From Shewanella aestuarii (lineage in GTDB: Bacteria > Pseudomonadota > Gammaproteobacteria > Enterobacterales > Shewanellaceae), in assembly GCF_014647215.1 (NCBI RefSeq), contig NZ_BMOT01000010.1:62001-126000 (forward strand): DNA of 64,000 bases, given 5' to 3'. Both the position numbers and the translations under genes were made by a program. Positions within the stretch are counted from its first letter, which is position 1. Each line of letters opens with the position of its first letter. The notes below the pieces were generated by a model. That model was not told the DNA's origin. It did not search any database and saw only the letters and a program-made list of their open reading frames with translations. Below are positions 1 through 9,450 of the stretch, piece by piece.

Positions 1-2
1 AA

Positions 3-173
3 GCAGATAAAAAACGCATGACTTATATGAGTATTCGTTTTCCCGAAAAATACGACGACAACAAGATATATCTTAAGGATATGATCGAAGAAAAAGACGG
101 AGTGAAATTTTCACTCATAATGATGCGCCAGATACTTAATACACAAGTAGAGTCAGTTGGTGAAAATGCATAA
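3..173 (+). CDS. 3' end of a small hypothetical gene (probable integron cassette)
   Basis: The frame is open from the left edge and stops with TAA at 171-173, so the start may lie outside the window. In-frame ATG codons at 18 and 27 would give proteins of about 50 residues, but neither has a clear ribosome binding site. The visible protein is charged and rich in Lys, Asp and Glu (for example SIRFPEKYDD). I do not recognise a family. The stop codon sits inside the left end of an attC-like site, the usual arrangement for an integron cassette gene. Function unknown. Confidence 0.5.
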   Translation, partial: ADKKRMTYMSIRFPEKYDDNKIYLKDMIEEKDGVKFSLIMMRQILNTQVESVGENA

Positions 174-227
174 CAAACAAAGGCAGTGGACGCCAAAAAG
201 CGGCGCTCGCTGCTTTGGGCGTTATAT
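168..227 (+). other. attC-like integron recombination site
   Basis: The outer ends are GCATAAC (168-174) and GTTATAT (221-227), preceded on the right by GGGC, so the junction reads GGGCGTTA as in Vibrio-type attC sites. The interior folds back: CAAAGGCAG (178-186) pairs with CTGCTTTG (210-217) leaving one unpaired G, and inside that CGCC (191-194) pairs with GGCG (202-205). Imperfect pairing with an extrahelical base is a hallmark of attC. The site lies directly between two plus-strand genes. The right core departs slightly from the GTTRRRY consensus. Confidence 0.75.
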
Positions 228-245
228 TTCCTAGGAGTCTTCAAG

Positions 246-926
246 TTGAAAATATTACTTTCACTATTCGGATTTACACTTTTTGGTTTTAGTGTTTTCT
301 TTGGTTGGGATTTATTAGATGCAGAAAAAATATCTGGTGGTGAATTTGTTACGGTTGTTATCGCATTTGCGGTCTTAGGTCTAATTATTTCTTTCGCATC
401 TGAAGTACAAGAGTTCTCCGTTGCCGGAAATATTGTAAAGTTAAAAGAAGTAAGAAAAGAAGCAGATAAATCTATTGAAGACCTTAAAAAAGCAAGAGTT
501 GGAAATTTTATATTTCTCCTAAAGTTAGCTGCCCGTTTTCCAGGCGGGTTTGGTAGTGGCGGTACAGTAGATGAGCGATTAGATGATTTTTGGCTTTTAT
601 ATAAACAAATTAAAGAATCCAACAACGAGCATGAACTTAAATTAAATATAAAAGAAGTTACAAGAGTCTTACTTTCTGGGCAGCTAGATAGTATCCGTAA
701 AAATAGTGATTTAGTTGAAGAAAAATACTCTAGAGAAGCATTACCTGAGCCTGACGAATTACTTTTGGTTGCTCTTGAGTCTGAATCTATCAATAAAGCA
801 GCAAGCAGAAACGTCTGTGGTGGTGATGTAGATAGAATTAAGAAAGCTATAGTTGTTGGTCTAGATGAATACAAAAAACTTTATAAATTGCATGCCAAAT
901 GTAGTGAAACTCACGAATTAGAATGA
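246..926 (+). CDS. Hypothetical membrane protein, integron-cassette type
   Basis: I chose the TTG start at 246 because AGGAG at 232-236 is well spaced before it; the longer frame from GTG at 186 would begin inside the attC site. The 226-residue product has two hydrophobic segments near the N-terminus (about residues 2-20 and 30-50) and then a long charged, mostly helical cytoplasmic part with many Lys and Glu. I recognise no domain. It directly follows an attC-like site, as a cassette gene would. AT-rich codon use differs from the core genes to the right, consistent with transfer. Function unknown. Confidence 0.65.
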   Translation: MKILLSLFGFTLFGFSVFFGWDLLDAEKISGGEFVTVVIAFAVLGLIISFASEVQEFSVAGNIVKLKEVRKEADKSIEDLKKARVGNFIFLLKLAARFPGGFGSGGTVDERLDDFWLLYKQIKESNNEHELKLNIKEVTRVLLSGQLDSIRKNSDLVEEKYSREALPEPDELLLVALESESINKAASRNVCGGDVDRIKKAIVVGLDEYKKLYKLHAKCSETHELE

Positions 927-932
927 ATGTTT

Positions 933-960
933 TAACTCGGAAATGTCCAGTTCCGAGTTA
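933..960. repeat. Perfect 10-bp inverted repeat after the cassette gene
   Basis: TAACTCGGAA at 933-942 is the exact reverse complement of TTCCGAGTTA at 951-960, with an 8-base loop. It lies seven bases after the stop of the gene at 246-926. There is no T-run, so it is not a classic terminator. It is too short and too perfectly paired for a normal attC. Its right arm is also the left end of the repeat described at 949-1106. Confidence 0.6.
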
Positions 961-1106
961 GCTCTTGTGTTACTACACCATCAATGAAGCTTAATCGAAG
1001 AGACAAAAATTCAGGTGCTGATGAGCCAGCGAGTATCCAAAACATGGATGTTTTGGTTAAGCCCACACGGACGTGCTTGCGGCGTCTCGCTGGAGCATTT
1101 GCACTT
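949..1106. repeat. Dispersed repeat, copy 1 (carries an internal insertion)
   Basis: Bases 949-990 match 1199-1240 closely (shared AGTTCCGAGTTA, CTCTTGTGTT and CCATCA). The right end around 1079-1104 (GGCGTCTCGC, CATTTG) matches 1248-1268. Between the two ends copy 1 holds about 85 extra bases, including a palindrome-like CCAAAACATGGATGTTTTGG at 1037-1056. A 75-codon open frame (984-1211) crosses the repeat; I regard it as spurious. Similar repeats are, from memory, scattered through Shewanella genomes and often mis-annotated as small proteins. Confidence 0.55.
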
Positions 1107-1198
1107 GAAGCCAATTGTAATCAATTTGACGTCTTTGAATATTTAATTGGGTCTGCTTACACTTTGATAAAAAGACACATTCTGAGCCAATTTTGTCT

Positions 1199-1273
1199 AG
1201 TTCCGAGTTAACTCTTGTGTTGCCCAGCCATCAGTGACGCTGCTAGCGGCGTCTCACGGGATCATTTGTACAT
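1199..1273. repeat. Dispersed repeat, copy 2 (short form)
   Basis: This is the short counterpart of the repeat at 949-1106: the same left and right blocks without the roughly 85-base interior. The rest of 927-1338 shows no gene I can support. Confidence 0.55.
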
Positions 1274-1338
1274 GGTGTCATCTTCCAACCAAATTTTGTC
1301 CAAATAAGCATCAGCTTTTTAAGCCTATAGCATTCAAT

Positions 1339-3330
1339 TTATATCGCTTTGCCTTTGAGTAACTTTCGCATCCACATTCGATTAGGGCTTAGCAGTGTTT
1401 GTGTTTCAAGATTGATAGGCATAACCTCGCCACACAAGTTTGCAGCAAGACATTCAGCGACTAGGGGCGCTGAGCTTAATCCTCTCGACCCAAAACCACC
1501 TAATACAAGCAGTCCATCATGGATTGGTGCTGATGTATTTTGCCAGTATCGCTGCCATAAACTGGGTTTATCATTACTGGTTAATTGGACTTGATAACGT
1601 TGGTTTAATGTTTCCATGTCGGTGGCAAAGCCCATTACTGGGAAATGATCACGACTGACCATTCTCACACCCACTCTGGCATCATTTTCACTGATATCAA
1701 TGTCTTGTGGCCAGTCGGCATTAGCGAAGCTTTGGCGCATTTTTTGGCCGTTTTCATATTGCTCTTTTGGACAAAATGCTAGATTTTCTGACGTTTTAAC
1801 ATAGCTTGCGCCAACACAGTGCAGCTGTTCGTGGGCTGGTGTGAGGTAACCATTGGCACAAATGACCGTTTTGAGCTGTGCTAATTGACCTTGAGAGGGC
1901 ACATGACTTACTTGCCCTCTGAATCCGCTTAATGGGATTTGGTCTGTTTGGGTAAACTGGGTTAAGGTTTCACCATTAGCCAGTACCAATTGTTTGTGCT
2001 GGGCAATGGCGTTGGCATTTTGCTGGGTATATAACTCCCAGCCTTGTTCACCCTTGATAATCTGCTTAATTTTACAATTCAATTTAAGGGTAATATTACT
2101 CAGAGTTGCTGCGAGTTCAAGCGATGCCTTAGCGAACTCATGGGGGCAAATCCAGCCACCTAATGGATAGAATAAGCCGTTTTGATTAATATCAACCCCA
2201 GCAATTTGGCTTGCCTGCGCCTGTGAGACGGGCTGGGCGATGTCGCAAGGCCATGATTGACCATCGATAATTTTGGTTAATCTGGCTTTAGTGCGGTCAT
2301 CAAAGCCTGTGTGTAATACACCACAAAAATCGTGGCTTGTGGTGAACCCTTGACTAATGAGGCGTTGAACGCGTTGGCGACTATACAAAAAAGCATGCTG
2401 GTAAAACTGGCTGAGGGCATTATTTTCTGGGGTTAATAACGGGTAAATTGCTCCTTGGCGATTTCCTGAAGCCCCCTGTGCCAGCATGTCATCTTGGCAA
2501 TACAATACGACATCTCTACCTCTTAGCGCTAACGATAGTGCAAGTGATGCACTGGCTATTCCGCCGCCGATGATGCCAATTGTGTCAGCAATCAATGGTG
2601 GCGTTAATAAGCCTTGATAAGCATAATTTGCTTGCTGCTGATTTCTTAGCGTTTGGCGTTCCTGGCATGCAATGACATCAACCACATTCGAATGAGTCTG
2701 GTGTTGCTCTAATAACTGAAATCCACTGTGCTTGATGATAGCTTTTAACTCGTTGGCTAAAGGCTGCACGGCTTGTTGGTCAATGTCATAAATACTCAGG
2801 GCCGCATTATCGCTGCTGAGTCGTCCAAGTTGCCACATTGCTGCGGATGAGTAAAAGTGATCCCTGAGTATTGGCTGCAGCGTACTACTGGCAACAAACC
2901 AATGTTGAACAGTATGACGGTGGTTTGCAATAGCCTTTAGCTGTTCAATCGGCGAGCCAAAGTAGCAGTCGATGGTGATGTTGTTTTGTAGGTCAAGTCG
3001 CTGGCAACCCTCTATAGGCGCAACAGCGATACCTTTAACGAACTGGGTAAGCGTTTGTATTAGCTTGGCCACAAAATGCGTAAATTCACTCTGTTGTGCT
3101 TGAGTGTGTCCGGTGAATAAACTGATATGAAAACGTGTGGCGCTAGGTGCAGATAAATTCTGCTGCTGAGTCAATGCACAGATTAAATCATTAAGGTGTT
3201 CAGGTTGCATTAATCCTATGTGGCCAATATGGACTAGGTTATTGGTTGCAACCATTTTTTCTGTCAGCAGAAGCTGCTGGAGGTATTGTTTATAATGATT
3301 TACGATGAATAAATTGGTGCTTTTACTCAA
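1339..3330 (-). CDS. mnmC: tRNA 5-methylaminomethyl-2-thiouridine biosynthesis protein MnmC
   Basis: MnmC finishes the mnm5s2U modification at the wobble position of some tRNAs. Its C-terminal FAD domain removes the carboxymethyl group from cmnm5U, and its N-terminal domain then methylates using S-adenosylmethionine. The FAD domain is clear here: a Rossmann motif GIIGGGIASASLAL at about residues 252-265 followed by GASGNRQGAIYPL. Length 663 is normal for the two-domain protein. The N-terminal half (1-245) is degenerate: the SAM motif ESGFGTGLNF and the WFLDGFAP segment of E. coli MnmC are not recognisable (WFVASS at about 144). It may act only as the oxidoreductase. Transcribed divergently from fabB. 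Confidence 0.9.
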   Translation of the reverse strand: MSKSTNLFIVNHYKQYLQQLLLTEKMVATNNLVHIGHIGLMQPEHLNDLICALTQQQNLSAPSATRFHISLFTGHTQAQQSEFTHFVAKLIQTLTQFVKGIAVAPIEGCQRLDLQNNITIDCYFGSPIEQLKAIANHRHTVQHWFVASSTLQPILRDHFYSSAAMWQLGRLSSDNAALSIYDIDQQAVQPLANELKAIIKHSGFQLLEQHQTHSNVVDVIACQERQTLRNQQQANYAYQGLLTPPLIADTIGIIGGGIASASLALSLALRGRDVVLYCQDDMLAQGASGNRQGAIYPLLTPENNALSQFYQHAFLYSRQRVQRLISQGFTTSHDFCGVLHTGFDDRTKARLTKIIDGQSWPCDIAQPVSQAQASQIAGVDINQNGLFYPLGGWICPHEFAKASLELAATLSNITLKLNCKIKQIIKGEQGWELYTQQNANAIAQHKQLVLANGETLTQFTQTDQIPLSGFRGQVSHVPSQGQLAQLKTVICANGYLTPAHEQLHCVGASYVKTSENLAFCPKEQYENGQKMRQSFANADWPQDIDISENDARVGVRMVSRDHFPVMGFATDMETLNQRYQVQLTSNDKPSLWQRYWQNTSAPIHDGLLVLGGFGSRGLSSAPLVAECLAANLCGEVMPINLETQTLLSPNRMWMRKLLKGKAI

Positions 3331-3461
3331 AATAATTTACTCAAACAGGAATAATTGGCATTATTTTACCTGTGTTTATGGAAAGCTGACCACTTAAAAG
3401 CACTAAAACAGATATTATTGCCGCAATTAAGTGCCGACATCTACCAAATGGATATCAAATA

Positions 3462-4673
3462 ATGAAAAGAGTCGTGATCACCGGTCTAGGTGTAGTTTCA
3501 AGTATCGGTAACAACAAGCAAGAAGTTCTAGATTCACTTAAAGCTGGGCGTAGTGGTATTACTCACTCAGATCAGTTTGAAGAAATGAAGTTACGTAGCC
3601 ACGTTTGGGGGGATATTAAAATCAACCCTGCGGATCACATTGACCGTAAAGCATTACGCTTTATGGGCGATGCAGCGGCTTATGCTTATATCGCAATGGA
3701 AGAAGCGATTGCCGATGCTAACTTAACCGAAGAACAATACTCAGACTTCCGTGTTGGTTTGGTTGTGGGTACTGGTGGGGCGTCATCTTCTAATCAAGTA
3801 GTGGCTGCTGATACATTACGTGAAAAAGGCGTAAAACGTGTTGGCCCCTATATTGTGCCACGTATTATGGCGAGTACAGCCAGTGCATGTTTAGCCACGC
3901 CTTTTAAAATCAAAGGTGTTAACTACTCAATTAGTTCAGCCTGCGCTACTTCAGCGCATTGTATTGGACATGCTGTTGAGCTTATTCAAATGGGTAAGCA
4001 AGATATGGTATTTGCGGGTGGTGCAGAAGAAGTTGATTGGACGTTAACCATGGGCTTTGATGCTATGGGCGCGTTATCAACTAAGTATAATGACAATCCA
4101 ACCAAAGCATCGCGTACCTACGATGCAGACCGTGATGGTTTTGTTATCTCTGGCGGCGGCGGGATCGTTGTTGTTGAAGAGTTAGAGCACGCTTTGGCGC
4201 GTGGTGCAAAGATTTATGCTGAAGTGGTTGGCTATGGTGCATCTTCTGATGGATACGACATGGTCGCACCATCAGGTGAAGGTGCTGTTCGTTGTATGCA
4301 AATGGCATTAGCAGATGTAGATACACCGATTGACTACGTTAACTCACACGGTACCTCAACACCTGTTGGTGACGTGCGTGAACTAGAAGCATTACGTACT
4401 GTCTTTAAAGACAAGATTCCGCCTGTAGCATCAACTAAGTCGCTGACAGGACATGCTTTAGGTGCTGCAGGTGTTCATGAAGCGATTTACAGTATGTTAA
4501 TGATGGAAAATAGCTTTATCGCTCCAAGCATCAACATAGATAATCTTGATGAACAAGCTAAAGACATTCCTGTTGTTCGTGAGCTTCGCCAAACAGAGTT
4601 AACCACCATTATGAGCAACAGCTTTGGTTTTGGTGGAACAAACGCAACATTAATTCTTCGTAAATATAAGTAA
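3462..4673 (+). CDS. fabB: 3-oxoacyl-[acyl-carrier-protein] synthase I
   Basis: FabB condenses malonyl-ACP with acyl-ACP in fatty-acid elongation and is needed for unsaturated fatty acids. At 403 residues it has the expected length. The Cys-His-His triad is visible: Cys161 in [10 protein letters not shown], His296 in [11 protein letters not shown] and His331 in TGHALGAAG, each two positions lower than in E. coli FabB. The C-terminal [11 protein letters not shown] motif is also present. It is a single-gene unit ended by the terminator at 4709-4736. Lying next to mnmC is the usual order in this group and also in enterobacteria. Confidence 0.97.
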   Translation: MKRVVITGLGVVSSIGNNKQEVLDSLKAGRSGITHSDQFEEMKLRSHVWGDIKINPADHIDRKALRFMGDAAAYAYIAMEEAIADANLTEEQYSDFRVGLVVGTGGASSSNQVVAADTLREKGVKRVGPYIVPRIMASTASACLATPFKIKGVNYSISSACATSAHCIGHAVELIQMGKQDMVFAGGAEEVDWTLTMGFDAMGALSTKYNDNPTKASRTYDADRDGFVISGGGGIVVVEELEHALARGAKIYAEVVGYGASSDGYDMVAPSGEGAVRCMQMALADVDTPIDYVNSHGTSTPVGDVRELEALRTVFKDKIPPVASTKSLTGHALGAAGVHEAIYSMLMMENSFIAPSINIDNLDEQAKDIPVVRELRQTELTTIMSNSFGFGGTNATLILRKYK

Positions 4674-4708
4674 TTAATGATTTAGTTTGTTGCTAATGAG
4701 CTAATAAA

Positions 4709-4736
4709 AAAACCAGTCTGATGACTGGTTTTTTAT
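4709..4736 (+). terminator. Intrinsic terminator after fabB
   Basis: AACCAGTC (4711-4718) pairs with GACTGGTT (4723-4730) around a TGAT loop, with an A-run before and a T-run after. It can serve both fabB and the convergent gene at 4787-5383. Confidence 0.85.
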
Positions 4737-4786
4737 TGGGATTAATCTAACAAAACAATTTCAAAATCTATTATGTCAGTTGATGG

Positions 4787-5383
4787 CTATTGCATCATAG
4801 GCCCAAAGCCTAAGCTCCATAAAATGACACTCGATGCCATTAAGGCAACTAATAACACTAAACCTGCGGTGACCACAGAGCTAGCATAAATGAAGCCTTT
4901 TTCTTCTGGAATATTCATGATGATAGGTACGCCAGCATAAAGTAAATAGACTGAGTAAGCTAAGCCGACGAGTCCGACGACCATGATAAACCACAAAACT
5001 GGATACAGTGCAGCTAAACCCACCATAAATAATGGTGTTGCTGTATATGCAGCTAATTCTACGGCTTGAGTATAAGTTGGGCTGGCATCAAATGTCTTAC
5101 CCATCCAATAAGCTAAATAAGCTAATGCCATCACTCCAGCAATTAAACCGAAGTACATGCCAACCGACATAAACATCGCACTTTCACTGGTTAAAAACAG
5201 TGGCTCACCGGCTCCTGGATTCCAACCAATATGCGCTGTCGCAAAATATGAACAAATAGCAGGTATGAGGGCAATTAGCAGTACATGACTTAAGCTACTT
5301 TTTAATGCCTCATGGTTTTTTTCAATCGTTTGCCACTCTTGTTTAGGATGAGTGTAAAGCCCCATTAAGTGATTTAGTATCAT
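4787..5383 (-). CDS. YohC-like Yip1-family inner membrane protein
   Basis: The 198-residue protein aligns by eye with E. coli YohC: LYTHPKQEW near the start, HVLLIALIPAIC, IGWN, then YTATPLFMVGLAALYP and the C-terminal VILWSLGFG. About five hydrophobic segments span most of the chain after residue 30. It belongs to the Yip1 domain family of integral membrane proteins, whose role in bacteria is not established. It is a single gene facing fabB. Confidence 0.8.
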   Translation of the reverse strand: MILNHLMGLYTHPKQEWQTIEKNHEALKSSLSHVLLIALIPAICSYFATAHIGWNPGAGEPLFLTSESAMFMSVGMYFGLIAGVMALAYLAYWMGKTFDASPTYTQAVELAAYTATPLFMVGLAALYPVLWFIMVVGLVGLAYSVYLLYAGVPIIMNIPEEKGFIYASSVVTAGLVLLVALMASSVILWSLGFGPMMQ

Positions 5384-5715
5384 TATAGTTATCCTTGTTC
5401 AGCACATTACTACAAGTTCGCCAAACTACAGACGAACTGACTACAGCTCTTTACAATCGCCTTAATCAGTCCAACACATACTTAGCGCTACAAAATTGAG
5501 TAGTAAAGTTGCTAAGTAATGACCTCATTCCCAATTTGAAGTCTATCCACTTAAGGTGATTGATGCGCATGTTAATGTTTAGTTAAATTTAACAGCGCCT
5601 AGACTATTTATTGAACATAAAAAGCGTTTCGTCAAGCGGTATTGTGTTTTTGTCTTCAGAAAAAAACACTTGCTAGGTAATATGTCCATATAGATTGAAA
5701 AGGATAATGTTACTC
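5384..5715. other. Divergent intergenic region without a gene
   Basis: This gap lies between the YohC-like gene and miaE, which point away from each other, so it should carry both promoters. I see no ORF, RNA gene or strong repeat, and no promoter pair convincing enough to mark. Confidence 0.5.
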
Positions 5716-6510
5716 ATGCAGCAATTACTTGCCCCCATTAATGCATTTTTAGGCTGTGAAACGCCAGAGTCTTGGATACAAGCGGCTAAAAAACCAGAGC
5801 AACTACACGTATTGCTCATCGATCATTGCAATTGTGAGTTAAAAGCTGCACAAACTGCGATGATGATGATCCGTAAATACGCGATTGAGAAAAGTAGTGC
5901 GGATATTTTAAAGTTATGGGCAAAACCCTATGAAGATTTTGTTTATAGTCAGACCCGAGATGCAAAGGCGTTTTTAAATCGGGATGTTAAGAAAAACGAT
6001 ATTACTGCAGACCTTGTTGCCAGTCAGCATTTAGCGGTAAGTGCAGATTTACTCTCCAAAATGATACGCCTGATCAAAGAAGAGTTTCATCATTTTGAAC
6101 AGGTTTTGCAGATTATGGCCAGTAGAGGTATTGCCTATACCAATATGCGCGCAGGGCAATATGCCAAGCAGTTGATTAGCCATGTGCGCACCCATGAACC
6201 ATTAACCATTATTGATAAATTGATTGTCGGGGCATTTATTGAAGCCCGATCATGTGAGCGATTTGCCAAGCTGGCACCGCATTTAGATGATGAGTTAGCT
6301 AAGTTTTATACGTCTTTATTACGTTCAGAAGCGCGTCATTATCAAGACTATCTGTCTTTGGCTGAAGAGGTGGCTGGGGGGAATATCACTGAACGGGTCG
6401 AATTTTTTAGAATTAAAGAAGCCGAGTTAATCCTAGCTGAAGATAATGATTTTCGATTTCACAGTGGCATGCCAACCGTAGAGGTGTTGCTGCATAAAAC
6501 CACTAAGTAA
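5716..6510 (+). CDS. miaE: tRNA-(ms2io6A)-hydroxylase
   Basis: MiaE hydroxylates the isopentenyl group of ms2i6A37 in tRNAs reading UNN codons, using a di-iron centre. The four-helix ferritin-like fold shows its iron ligands: CNCELKAA near residue 38, EEFHHFEQV near 125, FIEARSCERF near 175 and RSEARHYQDY near 205. I chose ATG 5716 because AAAAGGA at 5698-5704 is 11 bases upstream and MQQLLAPINAFL aligns with the usual N-terminus. ATG 5707 or TTG 5695 are possible alternatives. It is a single gene. Confidence 0.92.
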   Translation: MQQLLAPINAFLGCETPESWIQAAKKPEQLHVLLIDHCNCELKAAQTAMMMIRKYAIEKSSADILKLWAKPYEDFVYSQTRDAKAFLNRDVKKNDITADLVASQHLAVSADLLSKMIRLIKEEFHHFEQVLQIMASRGIAYTNMRAGQYAKQLISHVRTHEPLTIIDKLIVGAFIEARSCERFAKLAPHLDDELAKFYTSLLRSEARHYQDYLSLAEEVAGGNITERVEFFRIKEAELILAEDNDFRFHSGMPTVEVLLHKTTK

Positions 6511-6564
6511 CCGCAGCTCTATATAATAAATGCACATCAAGCAATTTTTTACATGCTAACTGCG

Positions 6565-6607
6565 TCAAATTTACTTGCAATAGACTCGCTATTGACGCGT
6601 AAATTGG
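6565..6607. repeat. Imperfect hairpin (REP-like element)
   Basis: CAAATTTACTTGCAATAG (6565-6582) pairs imperfectly with CTATTGACGCGTAAATTGG (6589-6607): CAATAG/CTATTG and AATTTAC/GTAAATT match. It lies between convergent miaE and lpxH and has no T-run, so it looks like a palindromic repeat element rather than a terminator. I found no second copy in the window. Confidence 0.4.
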
Positions 6608-6701
6608 CTTTCTGGAGTGTATTTTATTTGTCGAATAGATTATCGATTAACGTGTTTAAGAGGTTTGCATGAATGGTAATGAAGGCCGATTTAAGTAGGG
6701 G

Positions 6702-7421
6702 TTAATTTGCGTCAAAGGGTAATTGCAGTAAATTACAACCCTCAGGACTGACCATTAGCACGCTACCTTGAGTATACCAATCACCGACAACCACTCTTTT
6801 TAAACCATAGGGCAATTGGTGAATAGCCGGACGATGCGTGTGACCGTGGATCATTAACGAACATCCTGTCTGCGTCAACAGGCTATCAACGGCACTTGGC
6901 TCGACATCCATTATCTCGTATTGTTTTTGTTTGTTACCAAGCTGACTTTTCTGTCTGATCTTGGCGGCAATGTTTAAACGAGTTTGTTTAGGTAAATGTG
7001 AATAAACCCAACGAACCAAAGCAATACTTCGAAAACGTCTAAATTTTTGGTAACCCACATCTAGAGTACATAAGCTATCGCCATGTAATATGACTGTTGA
7101 TTCACCATATAGTTGAGTGACAAAGATGTCAGGTAACAATGTCATACCTGCTTGCTTGCAGTAAGCTTTCCCTAACATGAAATCACGATTTCCCTGTGTA
7201 AAAAACACCGGGATCTGTTCAGCCACGCGGGCTAATGCGCTAGCAATCTCTAGGGTAAAAGGCTCGGCAATATCATCACCCATCCAGACTTCAAACAAGT
7301 CGCCAATAATGTAAAGGGTTTCTACATTATCTAAGCCTTGCTGTAAAAACTGTAAGAATGCTTGGGTGATGTCGGGGCGATCAGCACTTAAGTGCAAATC
7401 ACCCACAAAAGCAGTCAGCAT
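6702..7421 (-). CDS. lpxH: UDP-2,3-diacylglucosamine diphosphatase
   Basis: LpxH hydrolyses UDP-2,3-diacylglucosamine to lipid X and UMP in lipid A synthesis, at the inner face of the inner membrane. The calcineurin-like metallophosphatase motifs are all present: GDLHLS (about residues 7-12), GDLFEVWMGDD (about 41-51), GNRDFMLG, LHGDSL and HGHTHRP. Length 239 is typical. Its start codon overlaps the ppiB stop by one base, so the two are translationally coupled. Confidence 0.95.
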   Translation of the reverse strand: MLTAFVGDLHLSADRPDITQAFLQFLQQGLDNVETLYIIGDLFEVWMGDDIAEPFTLEIASALARVAEQIPVFFTQGNRDFMLGKAYCKQAGMTLLPDIFVTQLYGESTVILHGDSLCTLDVGYQKFRRFRSIALVRWVYSHLPKQTRLNIAAKIRQKSQLGNKQKQYEIMDVEPSAVDSLLTQTGCSLMIHGHTHRPAIHQLPYGLKRVVVGDWYTQGSVLMVSPEGCNLLQLPFDAN

Positions 7422-7912
7422 TACTTAACTGATACGCTTTGAATAATAACGGCTTCTAATGGTACATCTTGATGCATACCACGGTTGCCAGTGGCTACGC
7501 CTTTGATTTTCTCTACCACGTCCATGCCTTCTACCACTTCGCCAAATACACAGTAACCCCAGCCTTGGCTAGTTTCTGATTTGAAATCTAAGAAAGTATT
7601 ATCATTTACGTTAATGAAAAACTGCGCGGTTGCAGAATGCGGATCAGAAGTACGTGCCATAGCAACAGTACCTTTGCGGTTAGATAAACCGTTGTTTGCT
7701 TCATTTTTGATCGCTTCATTACAACGCTTTTGACCCATATCTTCAGTAAAACCACCGCCTTGAAGCATGAAACCATCAATAACACGGTGAAAAATCGTGC
7801 CATCGAAAAATCCATCTTCAACGTACTTCATAAAGTTAGCTGCTGTGATAGGTGCTTTTTCAGCATCTAATTGCAAAGTAATGTCACCGAAATTGGTATG
7901 TAAAGTAATCAT
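7421..7912 (-). CDS. ppiB: Peptidyl-prolyl cis-trans isomerase B (cytoplasmic cyclophilin)
   Basis: PpiB catalyses proline isomerisation during protein folding. The 163-residue cyclophilin has no signal peptide, which separates it from the periplasmic PpiA. Motifs are [14 protein letters not shown] (about residues 41-54), then ATAQFFINV and the C-terminal [14 protein letters not shown]. It is the first gene of a ppiB-lpxH operon and is divergent from cysS, an arrangement also known from enterobacteria. Confidence 0.95.
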   Translation of the reverse strand: MITLHTNFGDITLQLDAEKAPITAANFMKYVEDGFFDGTIFHRVIDGFMLQGGGFTEDMGQKRCNEAIKNEANNGLSNRKGTVAMARTSDPHSATAQFFINVNDNTFLDFKSETSQGWGYCVFGEVVEGMDVVEKIKGVATGNRGMHQDVPLEAVIIQSVSVK

Positions 7913-8054
7913 GTTTTCTCACCTAGATAAAATAATTTGCGCGATTCTAACTTATCTTGATTGACTCATAAAGTGCAGTGTTCAAAACCGTGTGCAACAT
8001 GGTAGACTCGGTGCAAGCAATATTCCCACTAAACTTGTATACAAGAGAACTTCG

Positions 8055-9434
8055 ATGTTAAAGATCTACAACAGTATAAGCCGTGAAAAACAAGAGTTTA
8101 AACCGATTAACCCAGGTAAAATTGGGATGTATGTGTGTGGCGTAACGATTTATGATTTATGCCATATCGGTCATGGCCGTACTTTCGTATCTTTTGACAT
8201 GATAGTGCGCTATCTACGTTACATTGGTTATGAGGTTAATTTTCAACGTAATATTACTGACGTTGACGACAAAATTATTAAACGTGCCAATGAAAATAAC
8301 GAGTCTTGCGATGCGTTAACAGAGCGTTTAACCGCTGAAATGCATAAAGATTTTGATGCACTAAACATGGTTCGCCCTGACTTTGAACCCAAAGCAACTC
8401 TGCACATGCCAGAAATTATTGATATGGTGCAGCGTTTATTAGACCGCGGACATGCTTATGTTGCGCCAGACGGTGATGTGCTGTTCAGTGTGGCTTCTTA
8501 TAAAGATTATGGCCGACTATCAGGGCAAAACCTTGACCAACTTCAAGCTGGTGCCCGCGTAGAAGTGGATCAAGGCAAGCAAAATCCGATGGACTTTGTG
8601 TTGTGGAAAATGTCTAAACCGGGTGAGCCTACTTGGGAATCACCTTGGGGCCCAGGTCGTCCTGGTTGGCACATTGAATGTTCTGCAATGAATAGCAAGC
8701 ATTTAGGGACCCATTTTGATATTCATGGTGGTGGCAGCGATTTACAATTCCCGCACCATGAAAACGAGATCGCTCAGTCTTGTTGTGCCCATGACACGCC
8801 TTATGTGAACTATTGGATGCACTCAGGCATGGTGATGGTTGACCGTGAAAAGATGTCTAAGTCGTTAGGTAACTTCTTCACTATTCGTGATGTGCTTGAG
8901 CATTATGATCCAGAAACCGTGCGTTATTTCTTATTGTCAGGCCATTATCGTAGTCAGCTAAATTATTCTGAAGATAATTTAAAACAAGCTCGTGCGGCAT
9001 TAGAGCGTTTATATACCGCGCTAAAGGATTTAGACTTAACCGTTGAGGCAGCACCTGCCACCGAGTACATCGCTAAGTTTAAATCAGCTATGGATGATGA
9101 CTTTAATACCCCTGAAGCCTACTCAGTGCTGTTTGACATGGTGCGTGAAATTAATCGTCTTAAGTTAACGGAAATGTCCGCCGCTTCGGCATTGGGTGTT
9201 AGCCTTCAACAGTTAACCTCAGTATTAGGCATTGTAAGTCAAACTCCGGACGCTTTTTTCAAAGGTGAAGGTAGTGATGATGAAGTGGCTGAAATTGAAG
9301 CCTTGATTGTTGAGCGTAACCGCGCCCGTACTGAAAAAGATTGGCCAGCAGCGGACGTTGCACGTGATCGCTTAAACGAATTAGGTGTTGTGTTAGAAGA
9401 TGGCCCAAGTGGCACAACCTGGCGTAAAAAATAA
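8055..9434 (+). CDS. cysS: Cysteine--tRNA ligase
   Basis: CysS charges tRNA-Cys. I chose ATG 8055 (459 residues, [12 protein letters not shown]) because it matches the family N-terminus and has GAGA at 8045-8048; the frame extends upstream to 7992 without support. The class I signatures are HIGHGRTF near residue 37 and KMSKSLGNF near residue 268. The zinc ligands are visible as CGVTIYD near residue 28, HIECSAM and the [13 protein letters not shown] block. It is a single gene ended by the terminator at 9451-9477. Confidence 0.97.
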   Translation: MLKIYNSISREKQEFKPINPGKIGMYVCGVTIYDLCHIGHGRTFVSFDMIVRYLRYIGYEVNFQRNITDVDDKIIKRANENNESCDALTERLTAEMHKDFDALNMVRPDFEPKATLHMPEIIDMVQRLLDRGHAYVAPDGDVLFSVASYKDYGRLSGQNLDQLQAGARVEVDQGKQNPMDFVLWKMSKPGEPTWESPWGPGRPGWHIECSAMNSKHLGTHFDIHGGGSDLQFPHHENEIAQSCCAHDTPYVNYWMHSGMVMVDREKMSKSLGNFFTIRDVLEHYDPETVRYFLLSGHYRSQLNYSEDNLKQARAALERLYTALKDLDLTVEAAPATEYIAKFKSAMDDDFNTPEAYSVLFDMVREINRLKLTEMSAASALGVSLQQLTSVLGIVSQTPDAFFKGEGSDDEVAEIEALIVERNRARTEKDWPAADVARDRLNELGVVLEDGPSGTTWRKK

Positions 9435-9450
9435 TTAATTGCTGCAAAAC

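Noticed and set aside
23..874. Long minus-strand frame (283 codons) opposite the cassette gene
   Set aside because: It is antisense to the gene at 246-926, Ser-rich with no recognisable domain, and crosses the attC-like site. The plus-strand frame has a good ribosome binding site.
933..960. Inverted repeat as the attC of the second cassette gene
   Set aside because: Too short, perfectly paired without extrahelical bases, and lacking proper core sites.
984..1211. 75-codon plus-strand frame with a protein-like N-terminus
   Set aside because: It is made of the dispersed repeat and its insertion and runs into the second repeat copy. No ribosome binding site; most likely a repeat mistaken for a gene.
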